A stretch of DNA of 20,978 bases from a virus. Each line of letters opens with the position of its first letter. The first letter of the stretch is position 1. Below are positions 1 through 7,665 of this stretch, in pieces. The translations under genes and the position numbers were made by a program. The stretch covers positions 1-20,978 of IMG/VR virus record IMGVR_UViG_3300042936_000278; one strand, written 5' to 3'. Under the pieces are notes generated by a model that did no database searches, was not told where the DNA came from, and saw only the letters and a program-made list of their open reading frames with translations.

Positions 1-562
1 GTCAGAAGCAATTGCAGATGCAACAGCACAGGTAAATGCAGTAATTGCATCTGCTCCAGCAGCACTCAACACACTTGATGAACTTGCTGCAGCACTTGGT
101 GATGACGCAAACTTTGCATCGACAGTTACAACTAATTTAGCAGCAAAAGCACCACTTGCTTCCCCAACATTTACTGGTACAGTAACAGTTGCAGCAGCAG
201 GAGTAGCATTTACAGATGGCACTCAAACAAAAGCTGGTGTCCCATCACTTACAACAATTGGAACTGAAATCTCAGCAGCATATAACCTGTCAACAGGTGG
301 CCTTGCCCTAAGAGATCAACTTATCCCAGTTGCAGGAACACAGGCAATTACAATACCAACAAATGCAACAACAGCTTTTCCGATTGGTACATCAATTGAT
401 TTTTACCAAGCATCAGGAACTGGCGCAAACTTTGTAGCAGCAGATGGTACAGTTACAATTCTTCGTACACCAGGATTAAAACTAAGAACAACACATTCAT
501 CAGCAACACTTACCAAGGTAGCAGTAAACACTTGGTTGCTAGCTGGAGACTTGACAGCATAA
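1..562 (+). CDS. Tail fibre protein, C-terminal part (5' end outside window)
   Basis: The reading frame is open from base 2 to a TAA at 560-562, giving 186 visible residues with no start in the window. The visible part begins with an Ala-rich helical stretch containing NTLDELAAALGDD and then APLASPTFTGTV. This is the recurring junction pattern of phage tail fibres and collar-type fibre proteins. A Thr/Ala-rich beta region follows, and the end (KVAVNTWLLAGDLTA) looks like a trimer-forming tip of the kind that closes many fibre genes. The role is presumably host recognition at the virion surface. Codons are dominated by GCA and ACA. The next gene starts 29 bases downstream. Fibre identity rests on the motif and the context; the receptor specificity cannot be read. 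Confidence 0.8.
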   Translation, partial: SEAIADATAQVNAVIASAPAALNTLDELAAALGDDANFASTVTTNLAAKAPLASPTFTGTVTVAAAGVAFTDGTQTKAGVPSLTTIGTEISAAYNLSTGGLALRDQLIPVAGTQAITIPTNATTAFPIGTSIDFYQASGTGANFVAADGTVTILRTPGLKLRTTHSSATLTKVAVNTWLLAGDLTA

Positions 563-591
563 TTAAAAAAATAAAGATAGGGGCTAAATAA

Positions 592-1635
592 ATGGCAAAT
601 AAGAGAATAGGTAGAAAATCCTCAGCGCAGGATAACTTCTTAGAACCAAGTGCAGTTACTTCCTTAACTGCAACAAATGTGGGTACTGGGCGGGCATATA
701 ATAATGGCGCAGCATCTCTTACATGGTCTTTGCCAGCCGCATCACCCCCAGCAACACTTTATACCATTACATCAACCCCAGCAACAACAACACAAACTAC
801 TTCTAGCACTAGTTATACATTTACTGGATTAGCAAGTGCCACGGCTTATACTTTTACAGTTGTTGCTTCAAACGCTGCGGGATCATCTCAGCCAACAACA
901 TCAGGATCAATAACTGCTACAACAGTTCCGCAAGCTCCAAACGCATCTGTTTCAACAAGTGCCGCTGGGCCAACCCCAGTCCCAGCTTCTGGCTTTGACA
1001 GAATTACTTTTTCTGCAAACGCTACAGGTGGAAGCGCAATAACTACTTTTCAAATTACTTCTAGCATTCGTGGATCTTTGTCTGCTTCTGCAACATCTCC
1101 ATTTGATACAGCATCTCCAAACTCTGAAACTTATACTGTTTACGCAACGAATGCAAATGGACAGTCTGCTGGCACGACAACTGGAACTGTAGAAACTTTT
1201 ACGCCACCACACTTCCCACCGTTCTTCCCACCGTTCTTCCCACCACATTTCCCACCATTCTTCCCACCTTTCTTCCCACCACACTTCCCACCGTTCTTCC
1301 CACCACACTTCCCACCGTTCTTCCCACCGTTCTTCCCACCACATTTCCCACCATTCTTCCCACCACACTTCCCACCATTCTTCCCACCATTCTTCCCACC
1401 GTTCTTCCCACCGTTCTTCCCACCACACTTCCCACCGTTCTTCCCACCACACTTCCCACCGTTCTTCCCACCGTTCTTCCCACCGTTCTTCCCACCGTTC
1501 TTCCCACCTTACTTCCCACCGTTCTTCCCACCACACTTCCCACCGTTCTTCCCACCGTTCTTCCCGCCACACTTTGTAGGAGGATCCTACTTCTGCCCAT
1601 GGTGTGATTGCGCAGGGTCTAACTGGTACTGCTAA
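592..1635 (+). CDS. Fibronectin-III virion protein with (H/F)FPP repeat and Cys-rich tip
   Basis: This 347-residue protein has three parts. Residues about 18-110 and 112-202 look like two fibronectin type III domains ([40 protein letters not shown] in the first). Residues 205-328 are an uninterrupted proline repeat: PP followed by 30 tetrapeptides XFPP, where X is mostly Phe or His and once Tyr, closing with HF. Residues 329-347 form a tip with cysteines 335, 338, 340 and 347 (CPWCDC, then a final C). FnIII domains are common on phage tail and capsid surfaces and are thought to bind weakly to cells or carbohydrates. The repeat would be an extended polyproline rod or an aromatic sticky stalk. 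It lies between a fibre gene and the oxygenase cassette, so a surface role is likely. The start is supported by a weak AGGGGC before the ATG. No signal peptide is visible. Confidence 0.8.
   Translation: MANKRIGRKSSAQDNFLEPSAVTSLTATNVGTGRAYNNGAASLTWSLPAASPPATLYTITSTPATTTQTTSSTSYTFTGLASATAYTFTVVASNAAGSSQPTTSGSITATTVPQAPNASVSTSAAGPTPVPASGFDRITFSANATGGSAITTFQITSSIRGSLSASATSPFDTASPNSETYTVYATNANGQSAGTTTGTVETFTPPHFPPFFPPFFPPHFPPFFPPFFPPHFPPFFPPHFPPFFPPFFPPHFPPFFPPHFPPFFPPFFPPFFPPFFPPHFPPFFPPHFPPFFPPFFPPFFPPFFPPYFPPFFPPHFPPFFPPFFPPHFVGGSYFCPWCDCAGSNWYC
1204..1575 (+). repeat. 12-bp tandem repeat encoding XFPP
   Basis: Thirty near-identical 12-base units run in frame through the preceding gene. Phe is almost always TTC, His is CAC or CAT, and Pro varies only among CCA, CCG and CCT. 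The + strand is nearly free of G except in CCG codons, so the - strand is purine-rich. The low synonymous variation points to recent expansion or homogenisation by slippage or unequal recombination, so copy number could differ among relatives. The long open frames on the opposite strand here only mirror this periodicity. Confidence 0.97.
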
Positions 1636-1645
1636 TTAATACTAA

Positions 1646-1671
1646 CTGGGGCAATAGAAATATTGCCCCAG
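1646..1671 (+). terminator. Strong hairpin after the FnIII gene
   Basis: A perfect 11-bp stem (CTGGGGCAATA / TATTGCCCCAG) closes on a GAAA tetraloop 10 bases after the stop codon. A weaker outer pairing of AATAC (1638-1642) with GTATT (1673-1677) is possible. No run of T follows; the downstream sequence is A-rich. Termination or 3'-end protection is therefore likely, but a classic Rho-independent terminator is not proven. Confidence 0.65.
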
Positions 1672-1689
1672 GGTATTGATAAAAAATAA

Positions 1690-1716
1690 AAAATATTGTA
1701 CAATTATTAAAAGGAG
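1690..1716 (+). promoter_or_regulatory. Putative promoter and RBS of the accessory cassette
   Basis: TACAAT at 1699-1704 looks like a -10 box. The 12 bases GTACAATTATTA found here recur exactly at the promoter before 7666. A good Shine-Dalgarno, AAGGAG at 1711-1716, precedes the ATG at 1722. No convincing -35 box was found. Confidence 0.45.
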
Positions 1717-1721
1717 ATATA

Positions 1722-2168
1722 ATGCCATACTTTGGATATGTAAGAGACGGAATAGTCAAATACGTTCAGCTTGTAACAAGCTCTACCCCCGCACAGTCAA
1801 AATGGATAGCGCTAAATAGATCAGGAGTTATCTTAAAAGACTCAAGTAATTACGATGTAATGCCAGGAGACTTGTTTACTGATGGTAAATTTTATAAAAA
1901 AGACGCCGAAACTAATAATACAACTTTACTAGAAGATGGTGCATTTACTCTCCCAAACGCAATAAGAGTTGCTGGAATTGTTGATGGCGAAATAGTCGGA
2001 CAATGGGGAATGGGAACAGAACTCTTTGAAAACATAGAAGAAGCTCATCAGTTTATTGATGATATAGTTAACTCTCAAATAGTTGAAATAGAACAAGAGC
2101 AGCAGTTTTTAGTTGAAAAAGGTTGGCTTTATGATGGAGTCAATTTTACTAACCCAGACAATGCTTGA
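1722..2168 (+). CDS. Predicted virion or fibre-associated protein
   Basis: I do not recognise a named family for this 148-residue acidic protein. The C-terminal VEKGWLYDGVNFTNP and the earlier PGDLFTDGKFYKK are two copies of a short GW/D-(L/V)-(Y/F)-DG-x-F pattern. That pattern is often seen at the ends of phage tail-fibre assembly and fibre-associated proteins (inference from pattern memory). A helical Glu/Gln-rich region (about residues 105-130) precedes the last motif. The gene has a strong Shine-Dalgarno, opens the accessory cassette and overlaps the next start by one base (TGATG). A role as fibre chaperone or minor surface component is plausible but unproven. Confidence 0.6.
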   Translation: MPYFGYVRDGIVKYVQLVTSSTPAQSKWIALNRSGVILKDSSNYDVMPGDLFTDGKFYKKDAETNNTTLLEDGAFTLPNAIRVAGIVDGEIVGQWGMGTELFENIEEAHQFIDDIVNSQIVEIEQEQQFLVEKGWLYDGVNFTNPDNA

Positions 2169-2422
2169 TGAGCAGCGATAGCAAAAAAAGTGCTTGGGAA
2201 AAGTATAAAGAAAGTCTAGGAGACTCCAGACCTTGGGATTTTTTAGATCCAAATACAAAATATGTAGATAAATCTGTATCTGAAAAAAGATACAGTATTT
2301 GTCTATCTTGTCCAGAATTTATAAAAACAACAAAACAGTGTAAAAAATGTGGCTGTGTAATGACTTTAAAAACTAAACTTAGTAACGCTGAGTGTCCAAT
2401 AGAAAAATGGGGAAAAGAATGA
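2168..2422 (+). CDS. Small cysteine-rich zinc-ribbon-like protein
   Basis: This is an 84-residue protein. I start it at the ATG at 2168, which overlaps the upstream TGA; a TTG one codon earlier is the longer alternative. The second half holds six cysteines arranged as CLSC, then CKKCGC, then a last Cys before PIEKWGKE, consistent with a structural zinc site. The layout SICLSCPEFI...TKQCKKCGC...TKLSNAECPIEKW matches a small family of unknown function common in marine phages, which I believe corresponds to DUF6171. It sits between a virion-like gene and the first oxygenase and overlaps that gene's ATG by four bases (ATGA), so the two are probably translationally coupled. Its function is unknown; it may be a partner or adaptor of the oxygenases. 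Confidence 0.7.
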   Translation: MSSDSKKSAWEKYKESLGDSRPWDFLDPNTKYVDKSVSEKRYSICLSCPEFIKTTKQCKKCGCVMTLKTKLSNAECPIEKWGKE

Positions 2423-3081
2423 TGTATGAAAAAGAAGAGCTATTTCCAGGACTTTGGGTATATAGAAACGTAATTACTCCAGAGATGGATATAATTAATA
2501 GGCTAGAAAACGCTATAAGTAATTCCAAAGGTATGCATACTTGGAAAGAAGCAACAGTCGGATACAGAGAAAAAATGCCTGACTATAGAGATTGCGTAGA
2601 CTTTAAATGGAAAAAGTTCGATGATGATTTTGGAAACAAATACAATACCGAAGTGAATTCAGTATGGCAAGATGTATATGATGTTCAGGCTGTTGCACTA
2701 AATGATTACTCTTCTTTTTACAATATTGAGTTAAAGTATTGGGAAGCAATGAATTTTATTAAATATGGAGAAGGTCAACATTTTTCTTACCATTCAGATC
2801 ATGGTTGGTCATATATATCAACAGTATCAATGGTTGCATATATTAACGATGATTATGAAGAGGGCGGACTAAGATTTGATAAGCTTGATTTAACAATAAA
2901 ACCAAAAGCTGGAGACCTATACATATTCCCATCTACATATTTATTTTCACACGCTGCTCTTCCAGTAAAATCTGGTATTAAATATTCAATTGTTACAATG
3001 ACAGATTATAATGATGCTACACATACAGAATCTTTTTATAGACAATTTATGTCTGAAAAGTCAATGAAAGATGGGTACTGA
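2419..3081 (+). CDS. 2OG-Fe(II) oxygenase 1
   Basis: This 220-residue protein belongs to the prolyl-4-hydroxylase-like 2-oxoglutarate/Fe(II) dioxygenase superfamily. Members use O2 and 2-oxoglutarate to hydroxylate a substrate, releasing succinate and CO2. The facial triad is visible: His125 and Asp127 in YHSDH, and distal His178 in FSHAALP. Lys188 in SGIKYSIV sits where 2-oxoglutarate is bound. The conserved strand is YINDDYEEGGLRF, followed by IKPKAGDLYIFPS. I chose the ATG at 2419, which overlaps the upstream stop as ATGA, over a longer upstream frame that would run far into the previous gene. The N-terminal ELFPGLWVYRNVI resembles the opening of oxygenase 3 (EIYPKIWVFKN). The substrate is not readable. 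Confidence 0.9.
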   Translation: MMYEKEELFPGLWVYRNVITPEMDIINRLENAISNSKGMHTWKEATVGYREKMPDYRDCVDFKWKKFDDDFGNKYNTEVNSVWQDVYDVQAVALNDYSSFYNIELKYWEAMNFIKYGEGQHFSYHSDHGWSYISTVSMVAYINDDYEEGGLRFDKLDLTIKPKAGDLYIFPSTYLFSHAALPVKSGIKYSIVTMTDYNDATHTESFYRQFMSEKSMKDGY

Positions 3082-3815
3082 TGAACTTTGATGTTTATAA
3101 AGTTTATCCAAATCAATCAGCAAATATCCAGCCTTTAGGTGTAAAAAGAGAATGGATGGATGAGACATCTGATAAGCATGCTTATCATTGTTTTCCAGTA
3201 AGCTTATCAAATACTTTAGGTTGGGGAATTTCTTTTCCAGTTGATATTGAATTTATTTGGGACGGTATATCAGATTCAACGGATACTCATGTTAAGGTTT
3301 TAAAGGGTCACGAGTATGTTTCAACCTCAAGGGCTAATGCAACCATTAGCTTTAATACAAATTTGGTAATAAGAAGCGAAGAAAATGTAAGTATGCTGGC
3401 TATGCCGACACCAAACTGGCCAATAGATGGCGTTTGGCCTTTTACAACGTTAATAAGCACTTCATTTTTTAAAGGAACATTTCCTGTTGCATGGAGAATA
3501 ACAAAGGCTAACGAAGTTATTACTATACCAGCTAACACGCCAGTAGCATCAGTAATTCCTATATCTTTATCTAACTTAAACAATTCAGTAGCAACAATAA
3601 AAGGATACAAAGACTTGCCTATAGACTTTTTCCCAAAAGAAGACTACGGTAAAATTGTTAGCGATATTAATAAATCTGGAAAATGGACTGACTTCTATAG
3701 AAATGCTGTAGACCATAAGAATAATAAAATTGGATCTCATGAGGTAAAATCTTTAAGATTAAAAAATGATGAAACTTTCATAGATGGTCCAGAAGGCTGC
3801 GGTATACCAAAATGA
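3081..3815 (+). CDS. DUF6065-like protein
   Basis: This 244-residue protein begins MNFDVYKVYPN and contains REWMDET, AYHCFPVSLSNTLGWGISFP, then MPTPNWPIDGVWPF and, after a gap, VAWRITKANEVITIPANTPVAS. I associate this arrangement with DUF6065, a family of unknown biochemistry, by memory and not by search. It is predicted to be mostly beta, with a short conserved C-terminal region (ESxxFIDGPEGCGIP-like). No signal peptide or membrane segment is visible. Its ATG overlaps the upstream TGA by one base and its own stop overlaps the next ATG (ATGA). The next gene is a distant relative. Insertion inside an oxygenase operon suggests a role in the same modification pathway or in substrate presentation (inference). 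Confidence 0.6.
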   Translation: MNFDVYKVYPNQSANIQPLGVKREWMDETSDKHAYHCFPVSLSNTLGWGISFPVDIEFIWDGISDSTDTHVKVLKGHEYVSTSRANATISFNTNLVIRSEENVSMLAMPTPNWPIDGVWPFTTLISTSFFKGTFPVAWRITKANEVITIPANTPVASVIPISLSNLNNSVATIKGYKDLPIDFFPKEDYGKIVSDINKSGKWTDFYRNAVDHKNNKIGSHEVKSLRLKNDETFIDGPEGCGIPK

Positions 3816-4531
3816 ACAAGATAACATTTCATTCTAACAAGCATTATAATGATACAGAAACAGCACCCTGCCCAACTGCAAAAGTTATACCAAAATGGTG
3901 GCATGATGCTGATATTTATATAAAAGATTTTTATGGCAATCCAGTTTCTAATGCAAATAAAGACGGCGGTAAGATGCTAAACTTTAAAGCATGTCCAGCT
4001 ATGCTTGATACATTTACAACAGGATACACACTTGTTACACCTTGTGATATAGAATTTTATGAAAAAAATAATAGAATCAAAGCAAAAGTTCCATTAAAGT
4101 TTGATGATTTTGTTGGAGAGAGGCCAGCATCTGATGGATTCCAAGTTCCTTTTGGCTATGATAAGAATCATTTTCATTGGTATGCTAATTGGGCTCCACA
4201 GCTACCAGAAGGGTACAGCTCTTTGTATGTTCAGCCTATAAATCATTTTGATTTACCATGGCTTACTGTTGGTGGTATAATAGATAGTGATAAGGTTACA
4301 ACCTCTGGGCTGATACCGTTTTTTATACAAAATGGATTTACTGGCGTTGTTCCAGCAGGGACACCATATTTACAAATAATACCATTTAAAAGAGAAGATT
4401 GGGAATCAGATTTTATTTTTCATAAGCCAATTGATATTATGCAAAAAGCTATGAAGACGTCAGAGACTTTTAGAACACCAGAGGGTGGAGTCTATAAGAA
4501 GAAATTTTGGACTAGAAGGAGATATAAGTAA
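3812..4531 (+). CDS. Second DUF6065-related protein
   Basis: This 239-residue protein appears to be a divergent relative of the preceding gene. Both share a GxxLxxPxDIEFxxx strand, a central LYVQPINHFDLPW / LAMPTPNWPIDG block, a following ISTSFF or LIPFFIQNGF strand, and a VVPAGTPYLQIIPF / TIPANTPVASVIPIS strand. The N-terminus CPTAKVIPKWWHDAD with KMLNFKACPAMLDTFTTGY resembles hypothetical proteins that I recall from cyanophages. The C-terminus is basic (KKKFWTRRRYK). The function is unknown. It is translationally coupled to its upstream neighbour (ATGA) and followed directly by oxygenase 2 at the next base. The AAGGAGATATAAG in its last codons supplies the Shine-Dalgarno for that gene. Confidence 0.6.
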   Translation: MNKITFHSNKHYNDTETAPCPTAKVIPKWWHDADIYIKDFYGNPVSNANKDGGKMLNFKACPAMLDTFTTGYTLVTPCDIEFYEKNNRIKAKVPLKFDDFVGERPASDGFQVPFGYDKNHFHWYANWAPQLPEGYSSLYVQPINHFDLPWLTVGGIIDSDKVTTSGLIPFFIQNGFTGVVPAGTPYLQIIPFKREDWESDFIFHKPIDIMQKAMKTSETFRTPEGGVYKKKFWTRRRYK

Positions 4532-5221
4532 ATGGAAAAAAGATTAAATACCAATAAAACTCACGACTACAGGTCTTTGGGATCTATAACTCCATCTGGA
4601 TTCTTTGGCGCAGGACCTGAAAATATTGTAGAGTTAAAAAACTTTTTAACAGATGAAGAAAGAGTAAGACTCACCCACTTTGCTAAAAACAATACAACTT
4701 GGGATATTACAGATTCTCACGTAAATGAAAATGGAACTGTGATATATGATGCTAACGCTTGGCACGACAGAGTTTGCACTCGTAGATCTATGGAAATTTC
4801 TGCTGACCCACATATTGTAGATGTTGTAGACAACCTAATATCCAGACTGCAGGTAGAGGTAGAAAAATTTTTTAACGTTAAGGTACAAGCAACAGGCCCA
4901 GCTATTGTTAGATGGCCAATAGGGTCAAGACAGGATCCACACGCAGACAAAGAGCTTCACGAAGGTCCAGATGCAGGAACTCCAAACGATTTTCCACATT
5001 ACGATATAGCTTCATTATTTTATTTTAACGATGACTACGAAGGCGGAGAATTGTTTTTCCCTGTTCAAGGAATAGAATTTAAACCTGTTGGGGGATCAGC
5101 ATATTTTTTCCCAGGAGATAAAAATTATATTCATGGAGTAAGACCAATTATCGCAGGAGGAAGATACACCTCACCATTCTTTTGGCAGATACTTGAGCAC
5201 ACTGGTGACATAAAGCCATGA
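4532..5221 (+). CDS. 2OG-Fe(II) oxygenase 2
   Basis: This 229-residue dioxygenase of the prolyl-4-hydroxylase-like superfamily has a complete triad: His137 and Asp139 (DPHADKELH) and His201 (NYIHGVRP). Arg211 (GGRYTSPFFW) is the expected 2-oxoglutarate carboxylate ligand. The signature strand is FYFNDDYEGGELFFP and is followed by FKPVGGSAYFFPGD. This is the most canonical member of the cassette. The N-terminal third holds the usual helical cap (ELKNFLTDEERVRLTHFA), which in related enzymes shapes the substrate groove. Translation starts right after the upstream stop with a good Shine-Dalgarno, and the last four bases overlap the next ATG. A protein or peptide substrate would fit the family; the substrate is not shown here. 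Confidence 0.92.
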   Translation: MEKRLNTNKTHDYRSLGSITPSGFFGAGPENIVELKNFLTDEERVRLTHFAKNNTTWDITDSHVNENGTVIYDANAWHDRVCTRRSMEISADPHIVDVVDNLISRLQVEVEKFFNVKVQATGPAIVRWPIGSRQDPHADKELHEGPDAGTPNDFPHYDIASLFYFNDDYEGGELFFPVQGIEFKPVGGSAYFFPGDKNYIHGVRPIIAGGRYTSPFFWQILEHTGDIKP

Positions 5222-6072
5222 CCCTTGAATATAAAGAGATATATCCAAAGATATGGGTATTTAAAAATCCATGGAAAGACATAGACCTATTAACAAAAAC
5301 AATAATTGATTCGGAACAAAACCCAGAAGGCTCTGCTTTAAATTGGCATGGCTGGTACACCTTTGGAAAAGAAGCTGATCAGTTTAACCATTCAATTGAA
5401 TCATCTGAAAGAACTGAATTAGAAAAACGTTTCTGGGATGAAATAATTGAGGTTTTTAATAAAACAACAAGTCAGTATGCGGATACTTTTAGCGTACCAC
5501 TTGATAGAGACGCAATAGTTTTTAACGAAGAAACTGGAAACGATGATCCTATGTGGAAAAGAATGGGACCTTCAATATGTAAGTATGAAGTCGATGGAGG
5601 AATTGAAGATTCCGACCTTGCAATGCATGTACATACAGACTACCAAAGAGACTATCATGATTTTAGAGGATATAAGTTTACGTTTACCTGCACCATGTAT
5701 TTAAATGGAGACTATGAAGGCGGAGGACTTACTTTTTTGGTAGACAATAAAACTCTTTATTACAAACCAGAAAAGGGCGACATTTTGTTATTCCCAGCAG
5801 GAGACCCAGATTTTCTTTCCGATGCTGGACAATTTTATATGCATGGAGTTGAAAAAGTTAAGGGCACCCCTAAGTATTTTGTAAGAAACCATTGGGTTAG
5901 ATTTTATCCTGGATCGCCAGAATGGCTAGAAAACGAAAAACTTTATGGAAAAGAAATATGGAAAGAAATGGAAATTGCCAGAACTAAAGAAGAAAGAAAG
6001 TCTGGAGCTTATCAAACAATAAACTATGATGAACTTAAAAAGCTAGAAAGGATTAATTTAAATGACATTTAA
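5218..6072 (+). CDS. 2OG-Fe(II) oxygenase 3
   Basis: This 284-residue protein is the largest oxygenase here. Iron ligands are His139 and Asp141 (HVHTDYQRD) and His209 (YMHGVEKV). Lys219, in PKYFVRNHW, lies at the 2-oxoglutarate position. The core strand MYLNGDYEGGGLTF matches the family. Compared with its neighbours it carries an insertion after the HxD motif (DYHDFRGYKFTF) and a C-terminal charged helix (about residues 240-284, KEIWKEMEIARTKEERK) that is not part of the catalytic fold and may bind a partner. The start overlaps the upstream stop (ATGA) and the end overlaps the next gene by 11 bases, so coupled translation is likely. Confidence 0.9.
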   Translation: MTLEYKEIYPKIWVFKNPWKDIDLLTKTIIDSEQNPEGSALNWHGWYTFGKEADQFNHSIESSERTELEKRFWDEIIEVFNKTTSQYADTFSVPLDRDAIVFNEETGNDDPMWKRMGPSICKYEVDGGIEDSDLAMHVHTDYQRDYHDFRGYKFTFTCTMYLNGDYEGGGLTFLVDNKTLYYKPEKGDILLFPAGDPDFLSDAGQFYMHGVEKVKGTPKYFVRNHWVRFYPGSPEWLENEKLYGKEIWKEMEIARTKEERKSGAYQTINYDELKKLERINLNDI

Positions 6073-6814
6073 TTTAGAAAATCAGAATAGAGTTAAAGAA
6101 GACATAGTGTTTTTTGAAAATTTTCTTAGTCCAGAAGATTGCGAAAAAGTTATTAAATATTGGGAGCATTCTGTAGAAAAAGGAACTCTTCCATGGGCAC
6201 CAATATCATTCTACGATTCCTTTGCTTCAAATTTACCAGACGATGAAGACAAGGAAAAGTTTGGCCTTCCTTCTGATTTTTTTACTAAGCTTCAAGATAA
6301 AATACAAGAGGCTACAGAAATATGTAGAGGCGATAAGGTTAGACTAGTTAGCTATCACGCACAGAAATGGGTAGAGGGAGCTTATGCAGGTTACCATTCA
6401 GACAATACCCCAATAGATTCTCCAGAATACAACTCTTTTGAAAGAAGCAAGTGGGCAGCATTCCTTTACTTAAATGATGATTTTGAAGGTGGCGTTTTAA
6501 ACTTTAGGGATCATGATATTTCTTTGCAGCCAAAAACTGGAATGCTAGCAGCATTTGCTGGAGGTCATCACAATATACATGAAGTACAAATGATTACTAA
6601 GGGAACAAGAATAACTATAGGATCATTTTGGGATAATGAAGAGGCTGTTTATAGCGAAGAAAAGCAGGCTATGTGGGAAACCGATATAGCAGATCAAAGA
6701 AAAAGACAGGCAGAGGACGCAGAGCTTTGGGCAGAACTTAAAGCAAGAGGTGAAAGACTAAAGCCTGGACCAGATCAAACTGCTAAAAAAGAAGTAGCAT
6801 TGGAGATAGAATGA
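6062..6814 (+). CDS. 2OG-Fe(II) oxygenase 4
   Basis: This is a 250-residue prolyl-4-hydroxylase-like oxygenase. Visible ligands are His112 and Asp114 (GYHSDNTP), His173 (NIHEVQMI) and Arg183 (GTRITIGSFW). The signature strand FLYLNDDFEGGVLNF is followed by LQPKTGMLAAFAGG, where the usual Phe-Pro is replaced. The N-terminus VFFENFLSPEDCEKVIKYWE is the typical opening of procollagen-prolyl-4-hydroxylase-like domains. The C-terminus (about residues 200-250) is a charged helix rich in Glu, Lys and Arg, similar in character to that of oxygenase 3. It overlaps both neighbours (11 and 4 bases), so it belongs to the same transcript. Confidence 0.9.
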   Translation: MTFNLENQNRVKEDIVFFENFLSPEDCEKVIKYWEHSVEKGTLPWAPISFYDSFASNLPDDEDKEKFGLPSDFFTKLQDKIQEATEICRGDKVRLVSYHAQKWVEGAYAGYHSDNTPIDSPEYNSFERSKWAAFLYLNDDFEGGVLNFRDHDISLQPKTGMLAAFAGGHHNIHEVQMITKGTRITIGSFWDNEEAVYSEEKQAMWETDIADQRKRQAEDAELWAELKARGERLKPGPDQTAKKEVALEIE

Positions 6815-7620
6815 TAAAAACGACTGTATTAGAAAACGGAATGATTAGAGAAGAGCTTCACCCGCAAGTTTATTATTATAGAAATGCTATCCCTAATGTA
6901 AAAGAATGGCTAGATCTTGTAAATGATTCTGAAAATCATGAAGACCTTTATTCGATTATCACACCATGGAACACATGGGATGTAGATGAAAACAGAGCTT
7001 TTGGAAACCCTTATGTTTACGGATATAAAAAATTATGTTTGTTAAATAGTGTTTTTAATATAGATAAAGACGTCACAGAAGAAACAAAAGAGTTCTTTAT
7101 TAAAATTAGAGATCCACTTTTTAATGCAATTAAGGCAGTTTGTGAAGATTATAAAGAGTCTCAAGGAATTAAAGAAGATATTATATTGCTAGAGCAATTT
7201 GGAGTTCATAGATATAGGTCTGGTAACTTTATGGGAGTTCATCATGATTCACAAGAAGGTGACACTAGACTTCTTTATTCCATGGTAGTTTGGCCTAATG
7301 ATGACTATGAAGGTGGAGAACTATCTTTTTCTATAAAAGACGGAGTTCTTACTAGCACAGAGCTTTCTTTGCAGGGCGATCTTTTTGATCCTAAAAATGA
7401 AGGCTTGTATGATTTTTATATTAAGCCAGAAGCGGGGAGCATAGTAATATTCCCTTCACCTTCTCCATTTAGCCATACAGCACATGTTGTTAAATCTGGA
7501 TGGAAGTATATGTTACCAATGTTTTGGATAGACCCTAATGGAGAAGATGCATTGTTTAAGCAAGATCCAGAGTGGCGGCCAGAGTTTGTTTACCCAGATA
7601 AAGAAGATTTATTTAAGTAA
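6811..7620 (+). CDS. 2OG-Fe(II) oxygenase 5
   Basis: This 269-residue oxygenase has ligands His144 and Asp146 (GVHHDSQEGD) and His222 (FSHTAHVV), with Lys232 (WKYMLPMFW) in the 2-oxoglutarate position. The core strand is WPNDDYEGGELSF. It shares with the following gene the SIITPWNTW / SFITPWEEW segment, the DGVLTST insertion after the core strand, and PSxxPxSHTAH. The two are therefore recent tandem paralogues distinct from the other oxygenases. The start overlaps the upstream stop as ATGA. Its stop is followed by a promoter-like element, so it may close the first transcript. Arginine is nearly always AGA or AGG, unlike in the capsid gene. Confidence 0.92.
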   Translation: MIKTTVLENGMIREELHPQVYYYRNAIPNVKEWLDLVNDSENHEDLYSIITPWNTWDVDENRAFGNPYVYGYKKLCLLNSVFNIDKDVTEETKEFFIKIRDPLFNAIKAVCEDYKESQGIKEDIILLEQFGVHRYRSGNFMGVHHDSQEGDTRLLYSMVVWPNDDYEGGELSFSIKDGVLTSTELSLQGDLFDPKNEGLYDFYIKPEAGSIVIFPSPSPFSHTAHVVKSGWKYMLPMFWIDPNGEDALFKQDPEWRPEFVYPDKEDLFK

Positions 7621-7626
7621 AAATAT

Positions 7627-7662
7627 CTGGTACAATTATTACAAAAGTTATAAATAGGAGGA
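7627..7662 (+). promoter_or_regulatory. Putative extended -10 promoter and RBS
   Basis: TGGTACAAT at 7628-7636 is an extended -10 (TG, one base, TACAAT). It shares the 12 bases GTACAATTATTA with the promoter before 1722. AGGAGG at 7656-7661 precedes the ATG at 7666. It would give the last two oxygenase genes their own transcription start inside the cassette. Confidence 0.5.
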
Positions 7663-7665
7663 AGT

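Noticed and set aside
1204-1575. CRISPR-like array
   Set aside because: The units are contiguous 12-mers without spacers and in frame with a coding sequence.
952-1600. Long open frames on the - strand across the proline repeat
   Set aside because: They are Trp/Glu-rich or Val/Gly-rich mirrors of a 12-bp periodic sequence and have no start context or homology; the + frame joins real FnIII domains.
592-1635. Diversity-generating retroelement target at the fibre end
   Set aside because: No reverse transcriptase or template repeat is present in the window.
2392-2418. Longer N-terminus for oxygenase 1
   Set aside because: It would overlap the previous gene by about 30 bases without a ribosome site; the ATG at 2419 gives the ATGA overlap usual here.
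3308-3610. - strand open frame with hydrophobic stretches inside the DUF6065-like gene
   Set aside because: It is a shadow frame inside a well-supported + gene in a one-directional operon.
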